A stretch of DNA of 64,000 nt from Polyangium mundeleinium (GCF_028369105.1 NZ_JAQNDO010000001.1:1651711-1715710); one strand, 5' to 3'; positions 36,298 to 45,182 are shown, numbered from the stretch's first letter. Program-made: numbers and translations. Notes: generated from the sequence alone by a model not told the origin.

Positions 36298-38601
36298 ATG
36301 AATCATCGATTCTATCGACCGCGGTGGCTCGGGCCGCTCGTTTTGCTTGCGGGCGCCTGTGGCGTCGATTCCTCGGGGATGGGCGCAGGAGGCGACGGGG
36401 GCGGGCAGGCCGCGAGTCCGGCGTCGGAGGAGACGGCCGAGGCGCGGGAAGCGTTGACGGCGGGAGCGGGCAGCCTGGGTGACTGCAACGGGAATCCGGC
36501 GCGCTGCGCGGCGGTGAGCCTTGCTGCGGGCTACTTCCACACCGTGGCGCTGAAGTCGGACGGCACCGTCTGGGCCTGGGGATACAACAACCTCGGTCAG
36601 ATCGGGGACAACACCACCACCGAACGACTCACGCCTGTGCCTGTGGACGGGCTGAGCGGCGTCACCGCGGTCGCGACGGGCGTCGAACACACCGTGGCGC
36701 TGAAGGCGGACGGCACGGTCTGGGCCTGGGGGCGAAACTACGAAGGCGAGCTCGGCGACAACACCACCACCAATCGACTCACGCCCGTGCAAGTGAGCGG
36801 GCTGAGCGGTGTCGCCGCGGTGGCGACGGGCAACTACCACACGGTCGCGCTGAAGTCGGACGGCACGGTCTGGGCCTGGGGGCGTAACTACGAAGGCCAG
36901 CTCGGCGACAACACGACCACCGACCGACTCACGCCCGTGCAAGTGAGCGGGCTCAGCGGCATCACCGCGGTGACGGCGGGCCACACACACACCCTCGCGC
37001 TGAAGTCGGACGGCACGGTCTGGGCCTGGGGGCGAAACTTCTTCGGCCAGCTCGGCGACAACACGACCACCGACCGACACAAGCCCGTGAAAACGAGCAG
37101 TCTGAGCGGCATCACCGCGGTGGCGGCGGGTGCAAGCCACAGCGCGGCGCTGAAATCGGACGGCACGGTCCACGCCTGGGGGCGCAATGTCAGTGGCCAG
37201 CTCGGGGACGGCACGGCCACCGATCGACGCACTCCGGTGAAAACAATTGGAATCGTAGGCGTGGTCGCGGTGGTGACGGGCTACGACCACACCTTGGCGC
37301 TGAAGTCGGACGGCACGGTCCACGCCTGGGGGGACAACCTCAGAAGCCAGCTCGGAGACGGCTCGACCAGCGACAAACATCTGCCCGAACAGCTGAATTT
37401 GAGTGACATCACCGCGGTGGCGGGGGGCTACGCGCACAGCGTGGTGCTGACGTCGGACGGTACGGTGTGGACCTGGGGGTACAACCTCCATGGTCAGCTT
37501 GGCGACGCTACGACCGTCAATCACAGCACGGCTGTGCAAACGAGCGGACTCAGCCTCTTCTCGATGTGCGGCGCCATGGCGGCATGCGACGTGGGGACGG
37601 GCGCATGTGTCACCGCGCCGATGCCGAACGGGACGGCATGCAACGACGGCAATGCTTGCACACAGGTGGACACGTGCCAGTCGGGCACCTGCGCCGGCGC
37701 GAGCCCGGTGATGTGCGCAGCGTCCGACCAATGCCATGTCGCGGGCACCTGCAACCCCGCGACGGGCGTGTGCTCCGGTAATCCGTCGAAGCCCAACGGC
37801 ACGTCGTGCAACGATGGCAATGCCTGCACGCAGACGGACACGTGCCAGTCGGGTACGTGCATCGGCGCGAGCCCGGTGACCTGCGTGGCACCGGACCAAT
37901 GCCACGATGCGGGCATCTGCGATGTCGCGACGGGCCTATGCTCCACACCGGCAAAGGCCGATGGGGCGGGATGCGACGATGGCGACGCGTGCACGCAAAC
38001 GGACACGTGCCAGAATGGGATGTGCACCGGAGCCAACGAGCTTGTCTGCCCGCCGGTGGGCGAGTGCGAAGTTGGGCTCTGCAACCCGGTCAATGGGGTG
38101 TGCTCACCGATCCCCAAGCCGGATAACACACCTTGTGCAGGCGGGGTTTGCCTCGCCGGCGTGTGCCAGATCGAGGGACCGACGTCGAGCTCGAGCGCGA
38201 CCGGGACCGGCGGTGGCGGCGGTGGCGGCGGCAGCGCGACCGGGAGCGGCGGTGGCGGCGGTAGCGGAGGCAGCGGGACCGGGAGCGGCGGTGGCGGCGG
38301 CAGCGGCGGCAGCGCGACCGGGACCGGCGGTGGCGGCGGCAGCGGCGGTAGCGCGACCGGGACCGGCGGGAGCGGCGGCAGCGGCGGCAGCGCGACCGGG
38401 ACCGGCGGGATGATGGCGACGAGCACGACCACGGGTGCAGGCGCAGGCGGTAGCGCCGGGGAAATCCCGTCGAGCGAGAGTGGCTGTGGCGCCTGCGTCG
38501 TCGGGGGCGGCTCGGCGAACGGAGCCCCCTGGATCGGTCTTGGGCTCTTGCTCGCGCTGCGGCGAAGGCGGCAGAGCGCTCGGGTAGGCGCGCGGCCGTG
38601 A
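36298..38601 (+). CDS. Secreted RCC1-repeat protein with Cys-rich region and MYXO-CTERM-like tail
   Basis: A 767-residue exported lipoprotein-like protein (CGVDSSGMG after the hydrophobic start). Seven RCC1 blades cover about 75-420, each with DGTVWAWGRN-type cores, and several are almost identical, so recent duplication is likely. Three Cys-rich repeats with CNDGNACTQTDTCQSGTC follow (about 430-610), then a Gly/Ser/Thr linker and a tail GCGACVVGGG, a hydrophobic segment GLGLLLAL and RRRRQ. That end matches the Cys-helix-Arg plan of MYXO-CTERM sorting signals cut by a myxosortase. Start ATG 36298 follows AAGGAA. Confidence 0.8.
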   Translation: MNHRFYRPRWLGPLVLLAGACGVDSSGMGAGGDGGGQAASPASEETAEAREALTAGAGSLGDCNGNPARCAAVSLAAGYFHTVALKSDGTVWAWGYNNLGQIGDNTTTERLTPVPVDGLSGVTAVATGVEHTVALKADGTVWAWGRNYEGELGDNTTTNRLTPVQVSGLSGVAAVATGNYHTVALKSDGTVWAWGRNYEGQLGDNTTTDRLTPVQVSGLSGITAVTAGHTHTLALKSDGTVWAWGRNFFGQLGDNTTTDRHKPVKTSSLSGITAVAAGASHSAALKSDGTVHAWGRNVSGQLGDGTATDRRTPVKTIGIVGVVAVVTGYDHTLALKSDGTVHAWGDNLRSQLGDGSTSDKHLPEQLNLSDITAVAGGYAHSVVLTSDGTVWTWGYNLHGQLGDATTVNHSTAVQTSGLSLFSMCGAMAACDVGTGACVTAPMPNGTACNDGNACTQVDTCQSGTCAGASPVMCAASDQCHVAGTCNPATGVCSGNPSKPNGTSCNDGNACTQTDTCQSGTCIGASPVTCVAPDQCHDAGICDVATGLCSTPAKADGAGCDDGDACTQTDTCQNGMCTGANELVCPPVGECEVGLCNPVNGVCSPIPKPDNTPCAGGVCLAGVCQIEGPTSSSSATGTGGGGGGGGSATGSGGGGGSGGSGTGSGGGGGSGGSATGTGGGGGSGGSATGTGGSGGSGGSATGTGGMMATSTTTGAGAGGSAGEIPSSESGCGACVVGGGSANGAPWIGLGLLLALRRRRQSARVGARP
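38205..38411 (+). repeat. Gly/Ser/Thr-rich tandem repeat within the RCC1 gene
   Basis: Five to six units built from GGCGGTGGCGGCGGCAGC-like DNA, with period about 36-42 bp, code for the linker before the sorting tail. Copy number is likely to vary between strains. Confidence 0.7.
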
Positions 38602-38832
38602 GGTGAGCGCCCCTGCTTCGTGCACCTCGATACAGGGCATTTCCCGGCACCGTGGAAGCGGTCAGGCGAATGCCCGCTCGGGCTATCGAACGCAGCGGGC
38701 ACCACCAGGCCACGCTCTGCGAAAAGACGACCGAATGTGGCGCCTGCGGGGACCTGCCCGCCTGCGCCACGGCCATGAAGGACGGCGCGCTTTTCCCCGT
38801 CGTGTTCTCGAGCAAGGACAAGCACGCAGGCT

Positions 38833-39009
38833 ATGTCGAGAAAGACACCTGCAATCCGTTTCTCGCTTGTCTTCTCGACGTCCCTCGCTTCCGCGCTCCT
38901 CGTGACCTCGATGGCGCTCCATGCGTCCACCGCGGACCCGCCCGCTCCCGCCCCCGACGCGGAGCCGGGCGAGGAGACCGACCTTTATTGGGCGCTTATT
39001 CGCACATGA
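38833..39009 (+). CDS. Possible small secreted peptide
   Basis: A 58-codon frame beginning MSRKTPAIRFSLVFS, with a convincing signal peptide (cleavage near HASTA) and a mature tail rich in Pro, Asp and Glu. It overlaps the end of the opposite lipoprotein gene by 14 bp. An upstream stretch in another frame (about 38721-38836) also looks coding, so this region may be the wreck of a longer gene. Confidence 0.4.
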   Translation: MSRKTPAIRFSLVFSTSLASALLVTSMALHASTADPPAPAPDAEPGEETDLYWALIRT

Positions 39010-39367
39010 AAAAGCAGCCTTGTGTACAGATGTTGTAATTGCTGCCGCAGTCTTGGAAGCAACCCGTCAAGTAGCCCATGTCATCGTAGTTGCCCCACAT
39101 CCTGATGCAGTAATTTTCACACGTAGAGCGCTCGTTATAGCAGCCGCCAACGCACCAGTCCCAGCAGTCAGGTGCCGCATCGCTCTCGACTCCGAGGTCA
39201 GCCTGGTTGGTGTTGAGCTCCAACTGCGACTCAGCCGTGTCGTCCGCGGTGCTCCCGTTGTCGTCCGCCTGGGTGGGCTCCAACTCGCCCTGGCAACCAA
39301 AAAGCAGCGAGATGCCGATACCCATGATCAAGGTGGTGGCGGTGCGATTGAACTGATTTGTCGACAT
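38996..39367 (-). CDS. Small Cys-rich lipoprotein
   Basis: A 123-residue lipoprotein with lipobox LLFGC. The first mature third is acidic and low in complexity; the end has twelve Cys after CWDWCVGGCYNE, finishing with GCFFMCE. Disulfide-rich folding outside the cell is likely. The family was not recognised. AAGGAA is 7 nt before ATG 39367. A small neighbour (39537-39887) also encodes a lipoprotein with a Cys-rich end, and they may be related in function. Confidence 0.65.
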   Translation of the reverse strand: MSTNQFNRTATTLIMGIGISLLFGCQGELEPTQADDNGSTADDTAESQLELNTNQADLGVESDAAPDCWDWCVGGCYNERSTCENYCIRMWGNYDDMGYLTGCFQDCGSNYNICTQGCFFMCE

Positions 39368-39536
39368 GACATTTCCTTCTTTGTGTGAGTTGCCGAGATT
39401 GGCTGTCGCTTGGCGCTGGTAGGCCATGTACCAGCCCTTGGCGAGCACCTCGGGTGAACTGTTTAGACAATTATTCGTGCGAGCTTCGCACGTTGGCTTG
39501 GTCGAGGGGGTCCGCTCGGCGTGTCCTAGCAGGATC

Positions 39537-39887
39537 CTACGGGCACGACCGGAGGGTGCACGACGTCGCCGACGAACAGGTCCAGCAGTCCGTCGCCGGC
39601 AGGAAGGGATCGGCGGGCGGGGCGCAATCGTAGCGATATTCTTTGTAGTAATTGCTGAAGTCCCCGTCGGACGAGTCGTACCGCCAATCGCACTCCCGGT
39701 TCTCCCAGCCGATCGCCACCGTATGCGAGGCGTCGCTGTAGTAGGTGCGATAACGGCCGGACGGCCGCAGCGCCTGCTCCGCGACGCCGACCTCGCCTTC
39801 GTCCGGGGTGACCCCCTCCTCCGGCGCGCCGAGGCACGCGACGAGCGAAAACGCGAGACCAAAACCAGCGAGGATCTTCTTGAGCAT
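39537..39887 (-). CDS. Small lipoprotein
   Basis: A 116-residue lipoprotein with n-region MLKKILA and lipobox SLVAC. The mature part has SGRYRTYYSDASHTVAIGWE and a Cys-rich end, CWTCSSATSCTLRSC. The family was not recognised. ATG 39887 is preferred to the ATG 6 nt upstream because AAGGAGA is then at normal spacing. It is divergent from the AraC-type regulator. Confidence 0.62.
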   Translation of the reverse strand: MLKKILAGFGLAFSLVACLGAPEEGVTPDEGEVGVAEQALRPSGRYRTYYSDASHTVAIGWENRECDWRYDSSDGDFSNYYKEYRYDCAPPADPFLPATDCWTCSSATSCTLRSCP

Positions 39888-40114
39888 GACCATTCTCCTT
39901 CCGTCACACGACACGCGGTCGTGTGGGACGTGAATCGCGAGCGCAGCCGCGCGGGGCCGCCGATCCGGCGCTGCCCTCGCGCTCACCGCGCTCACCGATG
40001 AAATCGAGAATGCCCGCCCCTTCGAGTTCTCGCCAGTGTCCGCTCGCGACAACGTTGTTGCGTCCGCCGACACGAAGGCAAGAAACCAACGCCTCCACGC
40101 GCCGCGCCGGTGTC

Positions 40115-41239
40115 ATGAACAGAGGGATGGGCAGGCACACGAACGCGGAGGAGGGGCTCGCAGGGGCGGCCTCGAGCAGCCAACGAGATCCGCACGAGCG
40201 CGTCCGCTCGCTCCGCGCGCCGGAGGTGACGAGCACGGTCCACGCAGGCGCCATCCGGCACCTGTCGAGCGTCCTCGAAGGCGCCGGCCTCGATCCTCGG
40301 CCGCTCCTCGCCGAGGCGGGCGTCGGGGAGATCGAGCTCGTGGATCCCGATCAGCGCGTCTCCATGGCGCGGTACGTGGCTTTGTGGCGCCTCGCGGTGC
40401 CTCGTTTTTCGAAAGGCTCGCTCGGGCTGACCTACGGCGCCGCCTTCGAGTTCGATCACGGAAACCTCCTCACGTACATGGCCGCGCACGCCGCCACGCT
40501 CGGCGAGGCCGTGCTGCAAGCCGACCGCTACCGGCACCTCGTCCACGAGATGCTGCTCCCTGTCCTCGACCTGGAGGGCGGCGACGCCCGTCTCCGCCGC
40601 GCGTTGCACCCCTCCATCCGCCGGATCGGCGCGATGGCGGAGTCGATCGCAGCGACCTGGGTGAAGAGCCTCAGCATCTACATCGGCGAGGACTTTCAGC
40701 CGCGTGAGGTCTGGTTCCAGCACGCCGCCCCGCGGGATCTTCGCCCCCACGACGAGGCGTTCCGCTGTCCGGTGCGCTTCGAGATGCCCGAGACACGGAT
40801 GATCGTCGATCGCGAAGAGCTCGAAAGGCCGCTTCGCCTCGCCAACCCGCGTCTCCGCGCCTATCTGGAGGAGCAGGCCCGGACCCAGCTCGATAGCTTC
40901 CCGCACGAGAATGGCCTCGCCGATCGTGTGCGCCGCCTCCTCGTCGACGAGCTGCGCGGCGGCGCCCCGTCCCAGGATCAAATCGCCCGGCGCCTCGCCC
41001 TGAGCCCACGCACCTTGCAGCGCCGCCTCAAGGACGAGGGCGTCGTCTTCAACGATCTGCTCGACGAGCAGCGCCGCGCCCTCTGCGACCGTTATCTGCA
41101 GGACCGATCCCTCTCGATTCAGGAGATCGCCTTCCTCCTCGGCTACACGGAGCGGAGCAGCTTCTATCGCGCCTTCCGCCGCTGGACCGGCCGCACCCCG
41201 CAGGAGCTGCGCAAAGGCGACGGGGACGAGGCGGGGTGA
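40115..41239 (+). CDS. AraC family transcriptional regulator (Arabinose_bd N-domain type)
   Basis: A 374-residue regulator. The N-terminal domain (about 60-240) is of the ArcR/OruR-like Arabinose_bd type, with LSSVLEGAGLDPRPLLAEAG as its usual beginning. The C-terminal AraC helix-turn-helix pair is intact: SQDQIARRLALSPRTLQRRL and SIQEIAFLLGYTERSSFYRA. It binds DNA in response to an unknown ligand. The start is not certain (ATG 40115 or 40127). It faces two small lipoprotein genes. A strong inverted repeat follows its stop. Confidence 0.85.
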   Translation: MNRGMGRHTNAEEGLAGAASSSQRDPHERVRSLRAPEVTSTVHAGAIRHLSSVLEGAGLDPRPLLAEAGVGEIELVDPDQRVSMARYVALWRLAVPRFSKGSLGLTYGAAFEFDHGNLLTYMAAHAATLGEAVLQADRYRHLVHEMLLPVLDLEGGDARLRRALHPSIRRIGAMAESIAATWVKSLSIYIGEDFQPREVWFQHAAPRDLRPHDEAFRCPVRFEMPETRMIVDREELERPLRLANPRLRAYLEEQARTQLDSFPHENGLADRVRRLLVDELRGGAPSQDQIARRLALSPRTLQRRLKDEGVVFNDLLDEQRRALCDRYLQDRSLSIQEIAFLLGYTERSSFYRAFRRWTGRTPQELRKGDGDEAG

Positions 41240-41255
41240 AGGACCGTCGGTCCTG

Positions 41256-41322
41256 GACGAACCGTAGGTTTGCCCGCGAACACGTAGGGTTTGACGGCGT
41301 GCACGCGGGCAAACGGTTCGTC
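41256..41322. terminator. Long inverted repeat after the AraC gene
   Basis: The 23-nt arm at 41256-41278 pairs with the 19-nt arm at 41304-41322, with a 4-nt bulge and a 25-nt loop. It is 17 bp after the AraC stop and 25 bp before the next gene's -10-like box. It may be a terminator; an operator for the downstream gene is the alternative. Confidence 0.5.
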
Positions 41323-41346
41323 TTGACCAGCCTAGGAGGGCGGGTG

Positions 41347-41352
41347 TAGCGT
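41347..41352 (+). promoter_or_regulatory. TANNNT box of a likely leaderless transcript
   Basis: TAGCGT is 7 nt before the ATG at 41360. The alternative GTG at 41351 would lie inside it. An AGGAGG at 41333 is too far from the ATG for normal use. Confidence 0.45.
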
Positions 41353-41359
41353 GCCTCTC

Positions 41360-42391
41360 ATGAAGCACCTACTCCTCGCTAGCCCGCTCCTCCTCGCGGT
41401 TTCGGTCTCCTCGTCGGTGTCGCTGGCCGAGGAAGGGGTAGGGGTCAGCGCTCCGGCCTCCACGGAACCTACCGAGGTGCCCGAGAACCTCAAGATCCCG
41501 TACACCGTGTACACGACCGATCGAGCCATCATGACGCTCTTCCACGCATCGACCAGGAAGCTCCTCCTGGAGGCGCAGGCGTTGGAGAAAGCAGGCAAGG
41601 TCGCGGCGGCTCTCGAAAAGTACCAGGATGCCTACGCGCACAACAGTCTGCCGGATACACAATTGGAGCTTGGCTTGGCCCAGGCTCGCGCAGGTTTGTT
41701 CCTCCCTTGCGCACGCAACATCCAAGACGTCATCGCGTTTTGGGCCCTGCGCGACTACAAGTTGCACCCGGTCGAAGAGGTACGGACGGTATTGGCCTAC
41801 TGCGCGAAGCGCGTCGGGACGATCGCGCTCCGGATCAACATCGCCGGCGTGCGCATCACGGTGGACGGCGAACTCGTGATGGACTGGCCCTACCACGACG
41901 AGATCTACGTCGAGCCCGGAAGCCACGAGATCAAAGCGAACGCTTCCGGGTACTGGATGAACGAGACGCACGTGGACATCAAAGCCGGGGAACGAAAGGA
42001 GCTACGGATCGCGATGCAGCAGCGTATCCATGCGCAGTATGTCCAGTTCCCCACCCCGCCGCTTCATTTCAACATCAATGCAAACCTGTCGAGTGGAGCG
42101 AAGGGGGATCCGCCCACGTGGCCAAAAGGACTCATGGTCGTGAGCGGAGTTGGGATGGGGCTTGGCGTCGGCGCCGCTGGGATTGGTTTTGGGCTAGCCT
42201 CGAAAGGCGACGCATCCGCGAATACCTGGTATGCCGTGGGCGCTGTGGGCTGCGGGCTTGTGGGCCTCTCGCTGACGGGCCTCATCATCGGGATGGCCAA
42301 CCGTCCCGAGCCGCCTCCGCCGAACGTCATCATCACGCCGCAGATCGCCAAGGATGGCGGCGGCGTGCAGTTCACCGCGACGACGCCGTAG
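41360..42391 (+). CDS. Exported protein with TPR-like and PEGA-like segments
   Basis: A 343-residue protein with a signal peptide (cleavage near SVSLAEE). A helical TPR-like stretch with LEKAGKVAAALEKYQDAYA is followed by a PEGA-like domain (GTIALRINIAGVRITVDGEL, then YVEPGSHEIKANASGY) and two hydrophobic segments at about 250-310, GVGMGLGVGAAGIGFGLA and VGCGLVGLSLTGLIIG. This layout is common among uncharacterised myxobacterial membrane proteins. The end faces the cytosol or periplasm, which is unclear. GTG 41351 is an alternative start. Confidence 0.7.
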   Translation: MKHLLLASPLLLAVSVSSSVSLAEEGVGVSAPASTEPTEVPENLKIPYTVYTTDRAIMTLFHASTRKLLLEAQALEKAGKVAAALEKYQDAYAHNSLPDTQLELGLAQARAGLFLPCARNIQDVIAFWALRDYKLHPVEEVRTVLAYCAKRVGTIALRINIAGVRITVDGELVMDWPYHDEIYVEPGSHEIKANASGYWMNETHVDIKAGERKELRIAMQQRIHAQYVQFPTPPLHFNINANLSSGAKGDPPTWPKGLMVVSGVGMGLGVGAAGIGFGLASKGDASANTWYAVGAVGCGLVGLSLTGLIIGMANRPEPPPPNVIITPQIAKDGGGVQFTATTP

Positions 42392-42407
42392 GGCTATCGC
42401 CCCGGAG

Positions 42408-42786
42408 GTAGGGAACCTCTTTCCGGAGATCGAGGAGGTCTCCTCGGCGGTGGAGGACCCCTCCTGGGTGTTCGACGACCTCTTCCCGGAGGTTGCGGAC
42501 GTCCGGAAGGGGACGCGGGGGCTCCTACCAGAGGTGAACGGCCGCACATCGGAGGTGCTGCATCTCCCGGCGGAGGGGGACGACCTCCTGGGGGAGGAAG
42601 CTAATTTCCGGGCGGAGCTAGCCGATTTCGAGGCGGAGGAGGGGGACCTCCTCGGGGAGCCAGGCCGGCCGCCGAGCGGAGGGGGGCGACCTCCTGGCGG
42701 AGGTGGATCGACCTCCGGTCGGAGGTGGATCGACCTCCTGGCGGAGGTGGAGCGACCTCCTGGCGGAGGTGGAGCGATCTCCCCCA
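42408..42786. repeat. Degenerate GGAGGT/ACCTCC repeat tract
   Basis: The 405-bp gap between convergent genes has no convincing gene. It is filled with imperfect units around GGAGGT and CGACCTCC. The last 100 bp are regular, with 22-bp units of the CGACCTCCTGGCGGAGGTGG type that are themselves partly palindromic. One plus frame shows recurring LFPEV/LLPEV/DLLGE motifs but has no plausible start. It may be a decaying satellite or a remnant of a repeat protein. Confidence 0.6.
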
Positions 42787-42796
42787 CGTGCGCCGC

Positions 42797-43741
42797 TCAC
42801 CCTCGGATGCCGGCTTTGAGTTCGTCTCGTATCTCGCGGTGCTTCTCAAGCTCGTGTTCATAAAATGCATGCGGGTCCGGGAGCGCCGCATCCTCGAGCT
42901 CCTGCTCGGCCTCGGCGATGAGCGGTTCGATCACCGCGAGACCGGCGTCGAACTCACCATTCATTTGGCAGCACCGCGCATAGATGCGGCTTGACCTGTG
43001 TCGTTCCTCGATGCGGGAGAACCCCCGCTGCAAAAGCTCGTGCCAGATCTCCCGGCAAACCTCGTGGGGTTGCTCTTTTTCGAGCGCATGGTCCAGGAGC
43101 CACTCGGTGATGCGCCGCCTGGTTTCCACGACATCGGCTTCGTTGTCGCCTGCCCGCTCGACAAATTCCTCTTCGATTCGGCGATATTCGCGAACCGCTT
43201 CCTCGAAGCTCATCTCGTCGGAGAAGTAGACCGCTTCGATTCGTTGCATGAGCGATCGGATGCCGGCTTTGAGCTCGTCTCGTATCTTGCGGTCGATCGC
43301 GAGTTCCTGTTCGTAAAAGGCACGCGGGTTCGGCGGGAGCGTCGGATCCGCGAGCCCCTGCTCGGCCTCGGCGATGAGCGGCTCGATCACCGCAAGGCCG
43401 GCTTCGAACTCACCATTCAGTTGGCAGCACCGCGCATAGATGCCGCTCATCGAGTGTCGTTTCTCGATGCCGGAGAACCCCCGCTGCAAAAGCTCGTGCC
43501 AGATCTCCCGGCAAACCTCGTGGGGTTGCTCGTCTCTGAGCGCCTCGCTCAGGATCCACTCCGTGATGCGCCGCCTGGTCTCCACGACATGGTACTCGTT
43601 GTCGCCTGCCCGCTCGACAAATTCCGCCTCGATTTGGCGATATTCGCGGACCGCTTCCTCGAAGTCCAGCTCTTCGGACAAGTAGACCGCGTTCATTCGC
43701 TCGATGAAGGCGATTTCTTCCGGCTCTAGTTTTCGCAACAT
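42797..43741 (-). CDS. Putative immunity-type helical protein, two-domain form
   Basis: A 314-residue cytosolic protein of two tandem copies (about 1-163 and 164-314) of the domain found once in the genes at 44689 and 46133. Conserved marks are FEEAVREYRxIExEFVERAGDN, RRRITEWLL, EQPHEVCREIWHELL and YARCCQxNGEF. No known family was recognised; it is predicted all-helical, perhaps TPR-like. It begins 7 bp after the lipoprotein gene 43749-44486. If the pair is toxin and immunity, the duplication would broaden or raise protection. The start MLRKLEPEE is shared with its paralogues. Confidence 0.72.
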   Translation of the reverse strand: MLRKLEPEEIAFIERMNAVYLSEELDFEEAVREYRQIEAEFVERAGDNEYHVVETRRRITEWILSEALRDEQPHEVCREIWHELLQRGFSGIEKRHSMSGIYARCCQLNGEFEAGLAVIEPLIAEAEQGLADPTLPPNPRAFYEQELAIDRKIRDELKAGIRSLMQRIEAVYFSDEMSFEEAVREYRRIEEEFVERAGDNEADVVETRRRITEWLLDHALEKEQPHEVCREIWHELLQRGFSRIEERHRSSRIYARCCQMNGEFDAGLAVIEPLIAEAEQELEDAALPDPHAFYEHELEKHREIRDELKAGIRG

Positions 43742-43748
43742 ATCTCTT

Positions 43749-44486
43749 CTACTTTCGCCAGTTTGGTTCCAAGCGCCCGCAGGGCACCCATTCGTCCCAG
43801 ATGAGCACGTGCGACGGCCAAGAGTTGTGCCTCTGGCATATTTCCCTGCATGTTTCGCATCTGGATGTGTTCCAATTGTTCCCCAACTCGTCACCCACCC
43901 TGCTATCCATGCACTCCACATAACCGTCCCTGCACTCGTCCTTCTTCGATTTCCTCCTTCGAACCGCCTCCACCACATCCTCGGCGATCGCGATCCCGAT
44001 CATAAACACGATCGTCACCCCGGTCGCTTTGATGATGATGGGGGCCAGGGCGATGGTCACGCCCACGATGACGAGATTGCCGGCGAGTCCACGCGCCGCG
44101 TTTTCTTGCCTGTCTGCCCGAGCGAGGGGCTGGGACATCCACGTCAGGAAAAGCTCCGGCGGCACCTCCATCGCCCGGAGCGCCGCCCGCGTGCACCCGC
44201 TGAAATTGGCATGCAAGACGTCCGACTTCACAGAGGCCACCTGCCCCTCTTCGTCGACCTTCACGTCGTAGTGAAACTCGAAGGCTTCTCCGCCGAGGTC
44301 CCCGCCGTACTCCTCGACGCAGTCTCGCAGGCGCGCGATGGTCTTATTCGGCGCGTGTGGCCCTTCGCTGGTCGGCGTTTGTTTCAGCGGAGGAGATTCG
44401 ATATTGCTCGCACAGCCAAACGGGACAGCCGACATCGTCACGCACGCGAAAACCATCCCCTCGATCCAGACGTTGGCCCTAGACAT
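43749..44486 (-). CDS. Lipoprotein of the tandem array, putative SitA-like toxin
   Basis: A 245-residue lipoprotein with lipobox VPFGC (Cys25). Residues about 66-112 resemble the AgmX/TonB C-terminal fold (FEFHYDVKVDEEGQVASVKS). A hydrophobic stretch (about 135-175) follows, and a C-terminal domain with GYVECMDS, SRCETCREIC and SWP: a Cys-rich pattern of the type found at the ends of myxobacterial polymorphic lipoproteins. Compared with 45183-45929 the first 185 residues are nearly identical and the last 60 differ much more. Toxic activity is not proven. Confidence 0.7.
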   Translation of the reverse strand: MSRANVWIEGMVFACVTMSAVPFGCASNIESPPLKQTPTSEGPHAPNKTIARLRDCVEEYGGDLGGEAFEFHYDVKVDEEGQVASVKSDVLHANFSGCTRAALRAMEVPPELFLTWMSQPLARADRQENAARGLAGNLVIVGVTIALAPIIIKATGVTIVFMIGIAIAEDVVEAVRRRKSKKDECRDGYVECMDSRVGDELGNNWNTSRCETCREICQRHNSWPSHVLIWDEWVPCGRLEPNWRK

Positions 44487-44688
44487 TCCCTATCCGTCCC
44501 TGGCTTGCGCGGCCGCCGCTCTACCGAGGAGGGTACAGGCTCAGAATCACCAAAGGGCAAGTTTGTGAGCCTGCTTCTATACGTTTCGAGGCGTCGGGCT
44601 CGACGGCGAGGGGCGCGCTCGGATCATCCATGACGGGCGAGCCCCCTCTCCGCGTTCGTCCTCCGTCGAGACCACCCACGTGCGCCGC

Positions 44689-45180
44689 TCACCCTCGGAT
44701 GCCGGCTTTGAGCTCGTCTCGTATTTTGCGGTCGATCGGGAGCGCGTATTCGTAAAAAATACGCGGGTTCGGCGGGAGCGCCGGGTCCGCGAGCGCCTGC
44801 TCGGCCTCGGCGATGAGCGGTTCGATCACGGCGAGGCCAGCGTCGAACTCGCCATTCATTTGGCAGCACCGCGCATAGATGCCGCTCATCCAGTAGCGTC
44901 TGTCGCGGTCGGAGAACCCCCGCTGCACAAGCTCGTGCCAGATCTCCCGGCAAACCTCGTGGGGTTGCTCGTCTCTGAGCGCCTCGCTCAGGAGCCACTC
45001 GGTGATACGCCGCCTGGTCTCCACGACATGGGATTCGTTGTCGCCTGCCCGCTCGACGAATTCCTCCTCGATTCCGCGATATTCGCGAACCGCTTCCTCG
45101 AAGGTCAACTCTTCGGACAAGAATACCGCGTTGATGCGTTGATTGAACGCGATCTCCTCGGGCTCTAATTTTCGGAGCAT
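44689..45180 (-). CDS. Putative immunity-type helical protein
   Basis: A 163-residue paralogue of the other helical proteins in the array. It starts at ATG 45180, 2 bp after the stop of the lipoprotein gene; the AGGAGA lying inside that gene's end gives 8-nt spacing, so an upstream TTG in frame (45186) is not needed. It has no signal and is expected in the cytosol. The tight coupling supports a partnership with the lipoprotein at 45183. No known domain was recognised. Confidence 0.75.
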   Translation of the reverse strand: MLRKLEPEEIAFNQRINAVFLSEELTFEEAVREYRGIEEEFVERAGDNESHVVETRRRITEWLLSEALRDEQPHEVCREIWHELVQRGFSDRDRRYWMSGIYARCCQMNGEFDAGLAVIEPLIAEAEQALADPALPPNPRIFYEYALPIDRKIRDELKAGIRG

Positions 45181-45182
45181 AT

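Noticed and set aside
38921..39388. A 155-codon plus frame opposite the small Cys-rich lipoprotein
   Set aside because: The minus strand has a lipobox, a ribosome site and a Cys pattern; the plus frame has none.
38205..42786. The repeats at 38.2 and 42.4 kb as CRISPR arrays
   Set aside because: They are contiguous tandem repeats with no unique spacers and no cas genes.
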